Program-made: the position numbers and the translations under genes
Shown here: in pieces, positions 22,130 through 33,761 of the stretch
How the letters are laid out: the number at the start of each line of letters is the position of its first letter
Numbering within the stretch: the stretch's first letter is position 1
Notes under the pieces: generated by a model
What the model saw: only the letters and a program-made list of their open reading frames with translations
Told to the model about the DNA's origin: nothing
The model's database searches: none
DNA from: Corydoras sp. C115
Lineage: Eukaryota; Chordata; Actinopteri; Siluriformes; Callichthyidae
Direction of reading: 5' to 3'
Length of the DNA stretch: 64,000 nucleotides
Assembly: GCA_019802505.1 (NCBI GenBank)
Contig: JAFMOC010000078.1
Location: forward strand, 1,095,001 to 1,159,000

Positions 22130-23512
22130 AGTCACGTCCCACACCAGTCATATTATACATATTTCAGATAATCGTTGTTTATATAATCTACCACCCTACT
22201 TTTCATTAACCTACATTCATTTATGAAGAACAGACCGAAGAATAGTTGGGGTTTGGAAAAATATGGCACCGACAACATTTTACATTAAAGACACCTACGT
22301 CTTAAATTGGATCTGCATTTTACAGTCCACTTAAATTATATATATATCATTTTAATTTTTTAATTTTTTTTTACTAAGGTTTGAGAGGATCAGGACTCAA
22401 ATAGCAGGTAAGGGCGTCAAAAAATGCATTTATTGTTTTATTTTTCGCACTGCATGCTCAATTACTTTAGATGAATACGTTGTTAGATATCTATAACTGA
22501 TTATTTGTGTTTTTCTAGTCTATCCTCTGCTATCAGTCCACTTGCAGCCTGATTCTTTTTTAAAATGTCGACATAATTCTCGACTGCAGGTCGAATACCT
22601 CGCCGTTAGTGCCAAAGGTTACGGCGCCTCTGGTGAAATGGCTCATTGGCCTTCAGGCAGAAGGGCTTTCAACACTGAACAATGTCTCGAGCTGTCTCTG
22701 AATAAGAATGGAGAGGCACACAGGAGATCACAATGTTTTTTAAGACGTTTGGAGGACAGTGTCTTTTGCCCGAAGCTCGTGTTACGCAGTAATGTTGAAT
22801 TGATGTCATAATCCTCCAAACGACATTATTTTATTAATTAACAAAAAAAAAAGTTGAATTTGTGTCTAAGGAAAACATACAATTCCAATAGAATCTCATG
22901 CATTTTTATTAAGAGTCTGTCCATTTCTCTTGTTTCTCATAATTATAATATATTTTATTATTTATAGCCACCTGATAAACACCAAGAATTAACGAAAACC
23001 CGTACAAATGTCAGTTTGAAAAACTTGCACCTAACTGGGTCAATCTTGAATAAGTTTCTGAAACAATGTTGCCCCCTTGCGGTTATATAAGGAAACGACA
23101 ACTTTTGCAGGTAAAGCGTAGTATTGCTAATTACAGTTTTTTGGTGATTTTTTAAAAGGGGTCACTGGGGCAGGTGGTCAGTAAGATAAACTGATTGTAA
23201 GAGGAGATGGTGGTAGTTATTTAATGTCAGTAGCTATGTGAGTACTGTATTCTCAATTTAACAATCTTGATTTAACTTGATATTATAAAGGATTATTATT
23301 GAAATCATATTGTTGTTATGTGAAATTTAGTGATGCAATGTGATTCTTTAATGTGATTTAAAAAAAATGTTAAATTATATTATGTGGGCTTTTTTAAGTG
23401 GAAAAAAAATGGCATGGCTTTTTAAAAAACAATCAGATCAAATTTAACAGATTAAAAGGACCAAGAAAACACAAGAATTTTAAAAGTCTGGTAAACAGCA
23501 ATATTTTTTGAA
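22130..23512. other. Low-repeat 5' flank of dlx3b
   Basis: No SINE or recognisable element over about 1.4 kb. An 89-codon open frame at 22542-22808 (+) has no recognisable domain. Promoter-proximal regulatory content is plausible but not demonstrable. Confidence 0.35.
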
Positions 23513-23735
23513 TGTGGCAGCTCATTGGTTATGGTGTTGGGCTATCAATCTAAAGGTTGTGGGCTCAAATGCCAAGTCTGAAGTGGGTCCTTGAGCAAGG
23601 CCCTAAATAATGCTCCAGGGTTCTACATCATGGCAAACCCTGTGTTCTGGCCAGAACCTAGTCGAGATACTTGAAAGACGCTTTGCATAAAAGGTTCAGT
23701 AAATAACATGCAGCCTAGTAAATAAATAGCCCATT
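23513..23735 (+). mobile_element. L2-tailed tRNA-SINE, diverged
   Basis: Second SINE family. Head TGGCAGCTCATTGGTTATGG, GGCTATCAATCTAAAGGTTG, a weak B box (GGGCTCAAATGCC), GTCCTTGAGCAAGGCC, and a degraded L2-like tail (AGACGCTTTGCATAAAAGG). Confidence 0.8.
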
Positions 23736-24425
23736 TACATGTAAAGCTCCATGTAGCTAAATTATCCTCGCAGCAGAGGTGTTGTTAAACATGCAGGGTA
23801 AATACTAATGCATTTTTTAATCTGCTGTTATGTGATTTGTTAAAAAAAAAACAAAATGTTTATTTTTAATTATATAACATTTATTACATAGCCTATACAC
23901 AATAGGCCTATATGACCTCAAATACAAACCCAATTAAAAAGTAGGACCAATTAAAAAGCATGATACTCACACTTTTCAGAGAACAAATATGCAAATTTCA
24001 AATGTTCACAAAATGTGCAGTACCAAAACATGGCGCAGGCATTAAGGAAATCCCTGATTTTAAAACAAATGATTCATAAGGTCGTAAAAAATCTCCACGT
24101 GACGTTCAGGCTCGTTTTGATCAAAAACTAAAACTGAAAGATGCCTTTCGAAAAGTATTTAGGTTAATTGTTCAGTAAACACACGTGAACAAAACTATGC
24201 AAACGAAGCTAATTAAATACTCATCCTTTTGTTTTTATTAGTTTTGTTGGTTTAAGTGATGCCAGAACCAGGGCTTAGGAGATCTGATAGGATTATTCAA
24301 CCTTTTCTAATGATCTTAAATTAAATAATAAACAATATTTAAGGTTGGTAACGTCAATGATCATTCATTTTCAGTGCATCTACATAGATAAAATAGATAT
24401 ACACAGATATACATATAAATACACA

Positions 24426-24446
24426 GACAAATAGATAGATAGATTT
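24426..24446. repeat. (ATAG)n microsatellite
   Basis: Short tract in AT-rich DNA upstream of block B. Confidence 0.6.
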
Positions 24447-24671
24447 TTTTATGAATAAATACATAAAACCGCACAGTAACAATACAATAATTTAATGTGA
24501 AAAATAAAAAAGAAAATTCAATTAAAATTAAACAGAACAACAAAAAAAGTAAATATTTAATACTGAAATGGCATTATGTATAAAAAAAGCAATAAGGCAT
24601 GAGTTTGTGAATAAATTACAGGAAAGAGATGTTATTAGGAAAAACACAAAGCGAAGTGCACCTCTTTCCCA

Positions 24672-25110
24672 TGATTTATTCACAATAATGCAGAATCTGG
24701 AGCGCCTTATTGCTTTTATAAAAGTTATAAACACGGCATAATAAAAAAAAAAACAAGTTTTAATTCATAAATGCATTTATTAAAAGCTAAATCGTTAATA
24801 ATCTAGTCTTTTGCAAAGTAATCTAGTGCGTTTTTTAAAGCAAACACTGATCGCTAAGTAACAGGATTCCGGTTTCTCTTTCAATTCAAAGCTGCCATCT
24901 AGTGGGCAAATAACAGAACACAATTTAAAAAAAGAAAACATATATAATAGATTTAATGTTTATATTAATCTGTACTTTATTCTTTAAAATAATGTATTGA
25001 ATATCACGCATTGATACGAAGTGCTCAGAGGTGTGTGTTGTTGTCAACAATGTCATGGCTGGACAAACGGCTCAGCAAATCAGATGGAAGGACTGGAACT
25101 ACACATGTGC
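24672..25110 (+). repeat. Duplicated non-coding block, copy B
   Basis: Second copy of the block at 3798-4642, same orientation, about 2.9-3.3 kb upstream of the dlx3b start codon. It lacks the SINE and about 200 bp present in copy A. Confidence 0.75.
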
Positions 25111-25222
25111 AATATATACCAAGTGCAATATGTTCTAGTGGAAATTGTGCAATACGGGTATTTCATATTGTTTGTATATATTATGCCTTATATTTTTATT
25201 ATATATTTTTATTATATTTTTA
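25111..25222 (+). mobile_element. LINE 3'-end remnant, left part
   Basis: Begins near CACATGTGCAATATA and is interrupted by the SINE at 25223-25572. It continues at 25573. Confidence 0.4.
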
Positions 25223-25572
25223 TTCATTCATTCATTCATTCATTATCTCCCGCTTTATCCTCTATTAGGGTCGCGGGGGGGTTCCCCATGCCCATCCAGG
25301 GGAGAACGTCTCGGGCGCTGGGCAGATACACCCAGGACAGGGCGCCAATCCATCGCTGGGCACACACTCACTCACACATACACTCTATATGGGGCAATTT
25401 TGAGAATACAATTGACTTGATCCATGTTTTTGGACTGTGGGAGGAAACTGGAGAGCCCAACGGAAACCCACGCAGACACGGGGAGAACATTGAAACTCCA
25501 CCCGGATGGGGATTCGAACCGGGAATCCCTAGCGCTGAGAGGCGAACGTGCTAACCACTAAACCACCGTGCC
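25223..25572 (-). mobile_element. DANA-like SINE inserted in a LINE 3' end
   Basis: Near-consensus copy, with the head truncated at GGCACGGTGG. The motif TTATATTTTTATT is present on both sides, consistent with a target duplication. Confidence 0.93.
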
Positions 25573-25741
25573 TTATATTTTTATTTCATTTTTATTTTAT
25601 TTTATTTATACTTCAATTTATTCAGACAGATTTTGTTCATGTTTCTTTATTACTAGCACCTTTGGAGTTGCACCCAAATTTCATTGTAATGAAAATTATA
25701 ATGACAATAAAGGCGATTCTGATTCTGATTCTGATTTTAGA
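25573..25741 (+). mobile_element. LINE 3'-end remnant, right part
   Basis: Ends with TTTCATTGTAATGAAAATTA, AATGACAATAAAGGC and a (GATTCT)n tail, the usual terminus of several fish LINEs. Confidence 0.55.
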
Positions 25742-25759
25742 AAATGGTAGCCTGTATGG

Positions 25760-26255
25760 CAGGGGTCTCAAAACTCAAATTACCTGGGGGCCTCTAGCCA
25801 GGCTGTGTTTTCGATGAGGGGCCAGATTAAAGAATTGCAACAAAAAGCAGCGGGAAAATGGAAAATCAACTCTTTATATAATAACTATGTACACATATTG
25901 TAATTCACAGCGATGGATTGGCGCCCTGTCCTGGGTCTATCTGCCCAGCGCCCGAGACGTTCTCCCCTGGATGGGCATGGGGAACCCCACCGCGACCCTA
26001 ATAGAGGATAAAGCGGGAGATAATGAATGAATGAATGAACATATTATAATTCAAATACATTTTGTACATTGTACATTCAAATACATTCAGTGTTTGCTCA
26101 GTGCTTGCTACCAGAAACTTGTCAGTGCTTCTTCTGACACAAATGAGCCACATTTGCTTATTTTAAATAATAATTTTGTTAACCCGTGAGGGGCCGCATA
26201 AGACTGCATCTTTGGGGCCGGATGTGGCCCGCGGGCCGGCACTTTGAGACCCCTG
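25760..26255. mobile_element. Non-autonomous hAT element with intact 8-bp target duplication
   Basis: Termini CAGGGGTCTCAAA and TTTGAGACCCCTG are perfect 13-bp inverted repeats. They are flanked by the 8-bp duplication CTGTATGG at 25752-25759 and 26256-26263. Near the ends it contains GGGGCCAGAT and GGCCGGATGTGGCCCGCGGGC, typical of hAT transposons of this TIR class. It has no coding capacity and carries a nested SINE. Confidence 0.93.
25908..26038 (+). mobile_element. DANA-like SINE, 5'-truncated, nested in the hAT element
   Basis: Only the 3' third is present (CAGCGATGGATTGGCGCC to GAATGAATGA). It has a 15-bp duplication differing by one base: ACATATTGTAATTCA and ACATATTATAATTCA. This is the pattern left by target-primed reverse transcription. 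Confidence 0.95.
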
Positions 26256-26688
26256 CTGTATGGTATGGTAGCCTGCCACTGAACTTGCTCATTTGTTTTA
26301 TTTCTGTTTATTTATGATAAATAAATTTTATAATAAACTCATTTCAACAACCAGAGAACCACAGCTCAATTTTCTTTCCTGACAGCCTTAATAGATCCGA
26401 CTGTCTTAAGCACTATTTGATCTATCCGTTCTCACACCTGACAACAAGTGGTCGGCAGGTGGCGTATCGGCATTGCTGTAACTGAAACGGGTTCTTTAGC
26501 ATCACCAAACGCGAGAACGGGGGCAAGTAAGGGGAAACAACGTAAAGCTCGTGTGGCATTTTGGCAACGAAAATTGTTTTCATCACGTGATTTATCTAAA
26601 CTCTCAGATCATCATTCTTGCACGAACACCGAAGAACATGATGTGCCACATTATGCAGATCTTCATTTTATAGTCGGTTTGCTTAATG

Positions 26689-27905
26689 CAGTGATTCTCA
26701 ATTATTTTCTGTAGTATGTACTGTAGTGTGATTTGTCTATAAATTTGTTATAAGTACAGCTCTTTTATTGCAATGTGTCCTTATTAACAATAAAGAAAAC
26801 AAAAAAGAAAGAAATATAGATCAACTTAGAACAAAGAATCATTTTATTAACTTTGTTTTTTAGTTTGTAACAGAAACGAATGAAATCCTTATTTAAACGA
26901 GAAACGTTTTTGAACTGACTGGCATTTGATACTGCAAAATGAAATGATATAAAATCAATAAATAATAATTCATTCATTTCATTCATTCATTATCTCCCGC
27001 TTTATCCTCTATTAGGGTCGCGGTGGGGTTCTCGGGAACATCTCGGGTGCTGGGTAGATACACCCAGGACAGGGCGCCAATCCATCGCTGGGCACACACT
27101 CACTCACACAGACACACTTTATATGGGGCAATTTTGAGAATTCAATTGATCCATGTTTTTGGACTGTGGGAAGAAACCGGAGAACCCGGAGGAAACCCAC
27201 GCAGACACGGGGAGAACATGGAAACTCCACCCAGATGAGGATTCGAACCGGGAATCCCTAGCGCTGAGAGGCGAACGTGCTAACCACTAAGCCACCGTGC
27301 CGCCCCAATAAATAATAATAAATTCAAATTCATCAGCAACATTAATTCAGGAGCACAATTTATTAACACTTTAACCTACAAAACTAAAATGAATACAACA
27401 ATTTGTGCTGTTTTTTTTTTTTTTTTTTTATCAAAATAAGGAAATCAGAACTAATGTCTACAATGCGCCCGTTTTGCAGCACAGCTTTTCTGCAGTAGCT
27501 TTCATAAAGCGGGATGATTGCTGGCTCTACGCGTCACGTTTATGATTAAAAACTCGAGCGGTTATCAGTGTGATTGGGGTGTAATGTCTTTAAGTGACGC
27601 CTTCATTTATTTCATGCTGTCCACTGCCAACATTTAAAGACACGCCGGTCTTTCTTCGTCTCCCACCTTCATTACCGTGAAACCAAGCGTTACATACACT
27701 TCGTCATATTTCCTCGTTTTAGTTTTCGGTTGACTTTTGTTGCTCTCGTTATCTTTGTCTCTCTCCGCTTTTCTCTCCTCGTCTCTGTTAAATATTTCTC
27801 CATGTTGTCTCTTGAGGGTTTGTTCAGTACACCTAATATCACTTGCTCTGTGATTTCTTGTTATGCGCCCCCCCAGCCACCGCACTGCGCCCCCACCCAG
27901 GGGGC
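26689..27905. mobile_element. hAT element, second copy, right end lost
   Basis: Homologous to 50771-51833. It starts with the same TIR CAGTGATTCTCAA and ends at CGCACTGCGCCCCCACCCAG, missing the last 30 bp or so including the right TIR. On the minus strand 27885-27634 encodes a degenerate piece with TKTRKYDEVYVTLGFT, resembling the N-terminus of hAT/ZBED-type transposases. It contains a SINE. Confidence 0.85.
26972..27306 (-). mobile_element. DANA-like SINE nested in the hAT copy
   Basis: Near-consensus, with a small deletion near CGGTGGGGTTCTCGG. It is flanked by the duplication AATAAATAATAA. Confidence 0.95.
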
Positions 27906-28069
27906 TTTATGTGAATGGCTTTTTTAGCCTTTGTGCTTTGGCAGGTTCTTAACCTGTGATTTGTTGCAAAGCTCAAACATCTCTGCAGCCATAATATCAG
28001 TACTTGAGTCATAAACGTGCAGGTTTTAATGTAAATGTGACCACTGGGTAGTGCAGTAAACTTTGCATT

Positions 28070-28157
28070 AAAACTGTTGTTCCAGTCCTGCACCACTGAC
28101 AGGTTCAGAAAGTCTTTTGTGCCACAGGTCATCAGACTGTTTAACACAACACAGCAA
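28070..28157 (+). mobile_element. LINE ORF2 C-terminal fragment
   Basis: In one + frame it encodes DRFRKSFVPQVIRLFNTTQ, close to the conserved C-terminal end of CR1/jockey-group LINE ORF2 proteins (pattern NSFLPxxIRLxN). The fragment is broken off by a SINE. Confidence 0.65.
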
Positions 28158-28350
28158 CGTTTCGGACGCTGGGCAGACACACTCAGGACAGGACACCCAT
28201 CTATCACTGGGCACAATCACTCACACAGACATGCACACAAAAACACTCTTTATGGGGCAATTTGGGGCATTCAATTCACCTTGATCCATGTTTTTGGACT
28301 GTGGGAGGAAAACCACGCGGACACGCAGACAAGTGGAAGATAATGAATGA
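28158..28350 (-). mobile_element. DANA-like SINE body fused to an opposite-strand tail
   Basis: Minus-strand body (CGTTTCGGACGCTGGGC to GGGAGGAAAACCACG) runs directly into a + strand tail (GGAAGATAATGAATGAATG). This is a rearranged or recombined copy. Confidence 0.8.
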
Positions 28351-28351
28351 A

Positions 28352-28442
<91 letters not shown>
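28351..28442. repeat. (AT)n microsatellite
   Basis: About 45 AT units between two SINE tails. Confidence 0.95.
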
Positions 28443-28446
<4 letters not shown>

Positions 28447-28567
28447 TTCATTATCTTCCACTTTATCCTATATATTAGGGTCACGGGGGGGGGGGGGGGT
28501 TTCCCCATGCCCATCCAGGGGAGAACGTTTCGGGCACTGGGACAGGACGCCAATCTATCACTGGGCA
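28443..28567 (-). mobile_element. DANA-like SINE, 3' part only
   Basis: Tail and distal body, including a poly-G run. It stops in another (AT)n tract. Confidence 0.88.
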
Positions 28568-28599
28568 TATATATATATATATATATATACAGTATATAT

Positions 28600-28921
28600 G
28601 GCGGCACGGTGGCTTAGTGGTTAGCACGTTTGCCTCTCACCACTAATCTGGGTGGAGTTTCCATGTTCTCCCCGTGTCCATGTGGGTTTCCTCCGGGTTC
28701 TCCGGTTTCCTTCCACACTCCAAAGACATGGATCAAGTCAATTGAGTTCTCCAAATTGCCCCATATAGAGTGTGTCTGTGTGAGTGAGTGTGTGCCCAGC
28801 GATAGATTGGCGCCTTGTCCTGGGTGTATCTGCCCAGCACCCGAAACGTTCTCCCCTGGATGGGCATGGGGAACCCCCCCACGACCCTAATAGAGGATAA
28901 AGCGGAAGATAATGAATGAAT
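28600..28921 (+). mobile_element. DANA-like SINE, small head deletion
   Basis: GGCGGCACGGTGGCTTAGTG head; the B-box region is deleted (CTCACCACTAATCTGGG). Body and tail are intact. Confidence 0.93.
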
Positions 28922-28924
28922 ACA

Positions 28925-28927
28925 TAC

Positions 28928-28988
<61 letters not shown>
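28925..28988. repeat. (AT)n microsatellite next to a SINE tail
   Basis: About 28 AT units directly after a GAATGAATACATACATA transition. Confidence 0.95.
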
Positions 28989-28992
<4 letters not shown>

Positions 28993-29590
28993 TTTAATAA
29001 CAGTTTTATTTAGTTTTGCATAAAAGGAAGAATGATCAGTGATCATAAAATCAACCATAAATCAAAACAAAGGCTAAAATCAACACCTTTTATTAGAAAC
29101 CCCGGGTTGTCGGTTCCCAACTTGCTTCCGACCAACTAATTTACAAAAGAATCCAACATTTTATGCTCATGAGATCATTGTAGTTAAGTTAACTGCTGTG
29201 AGAAGACGTTTCTGACGTGGCACACAGACAAGCTGAACTAGCGAGCATTTATTAACTTGCTTGCCTTGAAGGTCATGACTAATTAGCTTCCTTTGTAAAT
29301 GTCCTTTCTTTCTTTTTTTCTTTCTTTCAGTCTTTCTTTCTGTCTATCTTTTATCGTCAAGCTTTGTAAGTTCTGTTTCAAGGCTGCAATTAAGGGATAA
29401 ATATGCAGTTCCATGATTCAGGTAGGTCTGCTGTTGTTAAGACTATAAATAAGGACGTTTTTCTCTCCAGCTGCTTTGTTTTCGTCTTTTTTCTAATTCT
29501 CAAGGTAATGCTCACAGCTTTGAAGGTAGGACTTTCAGTAGAATGCAGTATTAATACAAGGCCAACATTTAGTCTTTAAATAAACATTCG
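28989..29590. other. Low-repeat intergenic stretch
   Basis: No gene seen. It holds a (CTTT)n-rich tract at about 29305-29345. Confidence 0.5.
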
Positions 29591-29689
29591 GGGGCGGCAC
29601 GGTGGCACAGTGGTTAGCACATTTGCCTCTCAGCGCAGGGGATCCAGGTTCGAATCCCAATCTGGGTGGAGTTTCCATGTTCTTCCTGT
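29591..29689 (+). mobile_element. DANA-like SINE, head only
   Basis: Head with A and B boxes up to TTTCCATGTTCTTCC. It is joined to an L2-tailed SINE. Confidence 0.9.
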
Positions 29690-29900
29690 GGCTTCCAAGT
29701 GGTTTGGATGTTGGGCTATCAGTCCGAAGGTTGTGGGTTCAAATCCCAGTTCCCCTGAAGTTACCAATGTGGGTCCTTGAGCAAGACCCTTAACCCTCAT
29801 TCCTCCAGCGATGTTGTGTTCTGATACTAAACTAAGTTGGGATACTTGTAAATCGCTTTGGTTAAAGCGTCTTCTAAATGACCAAATGTAAATGTAATAT
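29690..29900 (+). mobile_element. L2-tailed tRNA-SINE
   Basis: Starts at GGCTTCCAAGTGGTTTGG; B box GGTTCAAATCCC; signature GGGTCCTTGAGCAAGACCC; tail AAATCGCTTTGGTTAAAGCG. Confidence 0.9.
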
Positions 29901-29919
29901 AGTTACTATATAGAGAAAG

Positions 29920-30056
29920 GCAGCCAATTCACCTTTAATCCATGTTTTTGGACTGTGGGAGGAAGGAGAACCCGAAGAAAACTCACACAGCCTCAGGGAG
30001 AACATTAAAACTCGTGATTCGAACCTGGATCCCCAGCGCTGAGAGGCGGATGTGCG
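29920..30056 (-). mobile_element. DANA-like SINE, 5' half
   Basis: Body and B box on the minus strand (ATTCGAACCTGGATCC). The tail half is absent. Confidence 0.85.
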
Positions 30057-30123
30057 AATGAATGCCCGTCCCTCCCTCTTCATAGTAATATAACACGTTA
30101 ATGTACCTGTATATAGAACGTTG

Positions 30124-30486
30124 TGGGTGGCTTAGTGGTTTGCATGTTCGCCTCTGAGCACTAGGGATTCCCAGTTCAAATCCCAATCTGGGTGGAGTTT
30201 CCATGTTCTCCCCGTGTCTACGTGGGTTTCCGTTGGGTTCTCTGGTTTCCTCCTACAGTCCAAAAACATGGATTTAAGGTTGCCCTATAAAGAGTGTGAT
30301 TTAAATTGCCCTATAAAGAGTGTGTTTGTGTGTATGTCTGTGTGAGTGAGTGTGTGCCCAGTGATAGATTGGCGTCCTGTCCTGGGTGTATCTGCCCAGC
30401 GCCCAAAACGTTCTCCCCTGGATGGGCATGGGGAACCCCCCCGCGACCCTAATATTGGATAAAGCGGAAGATAATGGATGGATGGA
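30124..30486 (+). mobile_element. DANA-like SINE
   Basis: Head GGGTGGCTTAGTGG to a GGATGGATGG tail. It ends directly against an L2 tail fragment. Confidence 0.93.
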
Positions 30487-30545
30487 TTTAGCAGACGCTA
30501 AATCCAAAGCAACTTACAAATGAGAACATCACAAGTCAGTAGTTA
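30487..30545 (-). mobile_element. L2-type tail fragment
   Basis: TTTAGCAGACGCTAAATCCA then AAGCAACTTACAAATGAG, the reverse complement of the L2 3' terminus with a small deletion. Confidence 0.65.
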
Positions 30546-30719
30546 TGAAGAAAAACAACTGTATAATTATAAAAGCTGATATTTATTCCATATGTTAACA
30601 TCTGACTGCATCATGCATCTTGACACTTTTTCTGTGATATATCTGTAAATGTAAATTTTTTTTTACATTCCTTTTATTATAATACTGTTGATTGTATTGA
30701 TACTGTTACTGGCTACTAA

Positions 30720-31289
<570 letters not shown>

Positions 31290-31329
31290 AAAAAAAATAT
31301 ATATATATATATATACTGTATATCGATCT

Positions 31330-31890
31330 ATCTGTCATTAAATAAACTACAGGATTAGGACATATAAATATAAAACAGTAAATGCTGTGAACTATTCAAG
31401 TTCCTTTCCTGACAAATCCCATACACATAATCTCATGCACAAACACACACCCTCCCACCCACCCACTCCATTCCTAACACACATGCATACCCAGACATAT
31501 ACACATGAAAAGGAAGATGTGAGTAAGCTTGGAATTTAATCAAGTTTACAGCTTTTGGCTTCCCACAGTTTCTCTCAGGCAACAATACAGTGCATTGTTA
31601 AACCTTGGAGGTCATGCTACGCCACACTGCAGCTTCGTGCACGCACTCGCATGGCTTGTGTTCCGAGCATTCAGAGAATAATTCTTTGAAATAATTCTCC
31701 TGGTAACATTTATATTACGTTTCAAATATTATGACATGTGATATAAACATAACAGAATAGTATGATATACAGCCACGCACTCATTTTGTTCACTTAAAAA
31801 AAATATCATTTAAAATAATTAGAGTTGCATGAGTACTCGAGCTCTGCCAGAGCTTACTGAGAGAATGGCATTAAAACACCCTTAACAGGT
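31330..31890. other. Low-repeat island upstream of dlx3b
   Basis: Over 500 bp without recognised elements, including a compositionally balanced part at 31550-31680. Nothing coding is seen. Confidence 0.35.
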
Positions 31891-31959
31891 CACTTGTCCA
31901 TCGCAGGGCAAATATACAGACACATTCTATAAAACACACTCACAGTACACACTTGTATA

Positions 31960-32285
31960 CAGTAGGGGCAATTTATAACAGCCAATTCATCTTGAATTGC
32001 CCAGCGAGGGATTGGCACACTGTCCTGGATGTATCTGCCCAGTGCCCGAAACATTCTCTCCTGGATGGGCATGGGGAAAACGAGACCCTAGTAGAGGATA
32101 AAGCAGAAGATAATGAATGAATGAATGAATTCACCTTGAATGCATTTTTTTGGACTGTGGGAGGAAACTGGAGAACCCACACGTGGACACAGGGAAAACA
32201 TGGAAACTCCACCCAGATTGGGAATCGAACCTGGATCCCCAGCGCTAAGAGGAGAACATGCTAACCACTAAACCACCATGACGCC
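31960..32285 (-). mobile_element. DANA-like SINE split by another SINE
   Basis: Minus-strand copy broken at 31996 and resumed at 32131 by a + strand insertion. The repeated motif TTCA(T/C)CTTGAA at the junctions is the target duplication. Confidence 0.9.
31997..32130 (+). mobile_element. DANA-like SINE, 5'-truncated, nested
   Basis: 3' third only (GCCCAGCGAGGGATTGGC to the GAAT tail), inserted into the SINE above. Confidence 0.9.
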
Positions 32286-32636
32286 TAGTCCTTTTATTTA
32301 TTTATTATCTTTTGCTTAATCCTCTACTAGGGTCATGCGGTGTGTGTGTGTGTGTGGGGGGGGGGTGCTGGGCAGATACTCCCAGGACAGGGCACCAATC
32401 TATCACTGGGCACACACTCACTGACACAGACACACACACAAACACACTCTATATGGGGCAATTTAGAACAATCGACCTTAAATCCATGTTTTTGGACTGT
32501 AGGAGGAAACCAGCGAACCCAATGGAAACCCACATAGACACGGGGAGAACATGGAAACTCCACCCAGATTGGGATTCGAACCTGGATCCCCAGCGCTGAG
32601 AGGAGAACATGCTAACCACTAAATCACCATGTCGCC
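32286..32636 (-). mobile_element. DANA-like SINE, tandem unit 1
   Basis: The region next to the tail carries a private (GT)n(G)n replacement at about 32341-32366. It is flanked by CTAGTCCTTTTATT. Confidence 0.9.
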
Positions 32637-32886
32637 TAGTCCTTTTATTCATTCATTATCTTTTGCTTAATCCTCTACTAGGGTCATGTGGTGTGTGTGT
32701 GTGTGTGGGGGGGGGGTGCTGGGCAGATACACCCAGGACAGGGCACCAATCTATCACTGGACATACTCACTCACACAGACACACACACAAACACACACTA
32801 TATGGGGCAATTTAGAACATTCAATTGACCTTAAATCCATGTAGAACATGGAAACTCCATCCAGGTTAGGATTCGAATGTGGAATC
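32637..32886 (-). mobile_element. DANA-like SINE, tandem unit 2
   Basis: Shares the private (GT)n(G)n replacement with unit 1 and starts 350 bp after it. It is therefore a duplicate rather than an independent insertion. Part of its head is deleted. Confidence 0.88.
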
Positions 32887-32913
32887 CGCCCACTTATTAG
32901 AAAGATATAATAT

Positions 32914-33268
32914 TCATTCACTCATTCATTCATTATCTTCCGCTTCATCCTCTATTAGGGTCGCGGGGGGTTCCCCATGCCCATCCAGGGGAGAACGTTT
33001 CCGGCGCTGGGCAGGTACACCCAGGACAGGACGCCAACCTTTCACTGGGCACACACTCACACACACAAACACACTCTATATGGGGCAATTTGGAGAACTC
33101 AATTGACCTGATCCATGTTTTTGGACTGTGGGAGGAAACCAGAGAACCCGGAGGAAACCCACGAGGACACGGTGAGAACATGGAAACTCCACCCAGATGG
33201 GGATTCGAACCGGGAATCCCTAGCGCTGAGAGGCGAACGTGCGAACCACTAAGCCACCGTGCCGCCCC
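32914..33268 (-). mobile_element. DANA-like SINE, full length, perfect target duplication
   Basis: Near-consensus. The 12-bp duplication AAGATATAATAT is at 32902-32913 and 33269-33280. Confidence 0.97.
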
Positions 33269-33280
33269 AAGATATAATAT

Positions 33281-33760
33281 AGAATTCTATATTTAAAAGA
33301 ACTTTTTTTAAAACCTCAAGTACTTTAAAGGCCAACTAAACGGACACAGGAAACTAATTAGTGTGCATTATATGTTTAATTTCCATTTTATTCCATACAG
33401 ACCCAATGCCTTTATTCTTTTCGCCACAAGAGGGCACTATTACAATAAACACACAATTACACATACTAGAGTATGAACACATTCTGTTCATAGTAACATT
33501 AAAACACAGCTGAATGACAAAACTACAACAAAAAAAACAGTGAACCTCATCACATACGAAAAAATAAACAATAAAATCAATAAAAAAATGAAAAAAATAA
33601 ATAAATTAAACTTATGTCTCAGCAAAATGAAAATACTAAAGGGCTACCTCATTCACACTTCATTTTAAATGTAAGTTTTGTCAGAGCGTAAATTGTATCA
33701 TTTAGCACACTATGGTCATCTAAAAGCACTGGTCTTCAAAATGTAACCAACAGATAGTCT
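33281..33760. other. Intergenic sequence, no gene seen
   Basis: AT-rich, with A-rich tracts near 33520-33610. Confidence 0.4.
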
Positions 33761-33761
33761 G

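Noticed and set aside
22542..22808. 89-codon open frame upstream of dlx3b
   Set aside because: No recognisable domain, no repeat-free codon bias, and low-complexity surroundings. Treated as chance.
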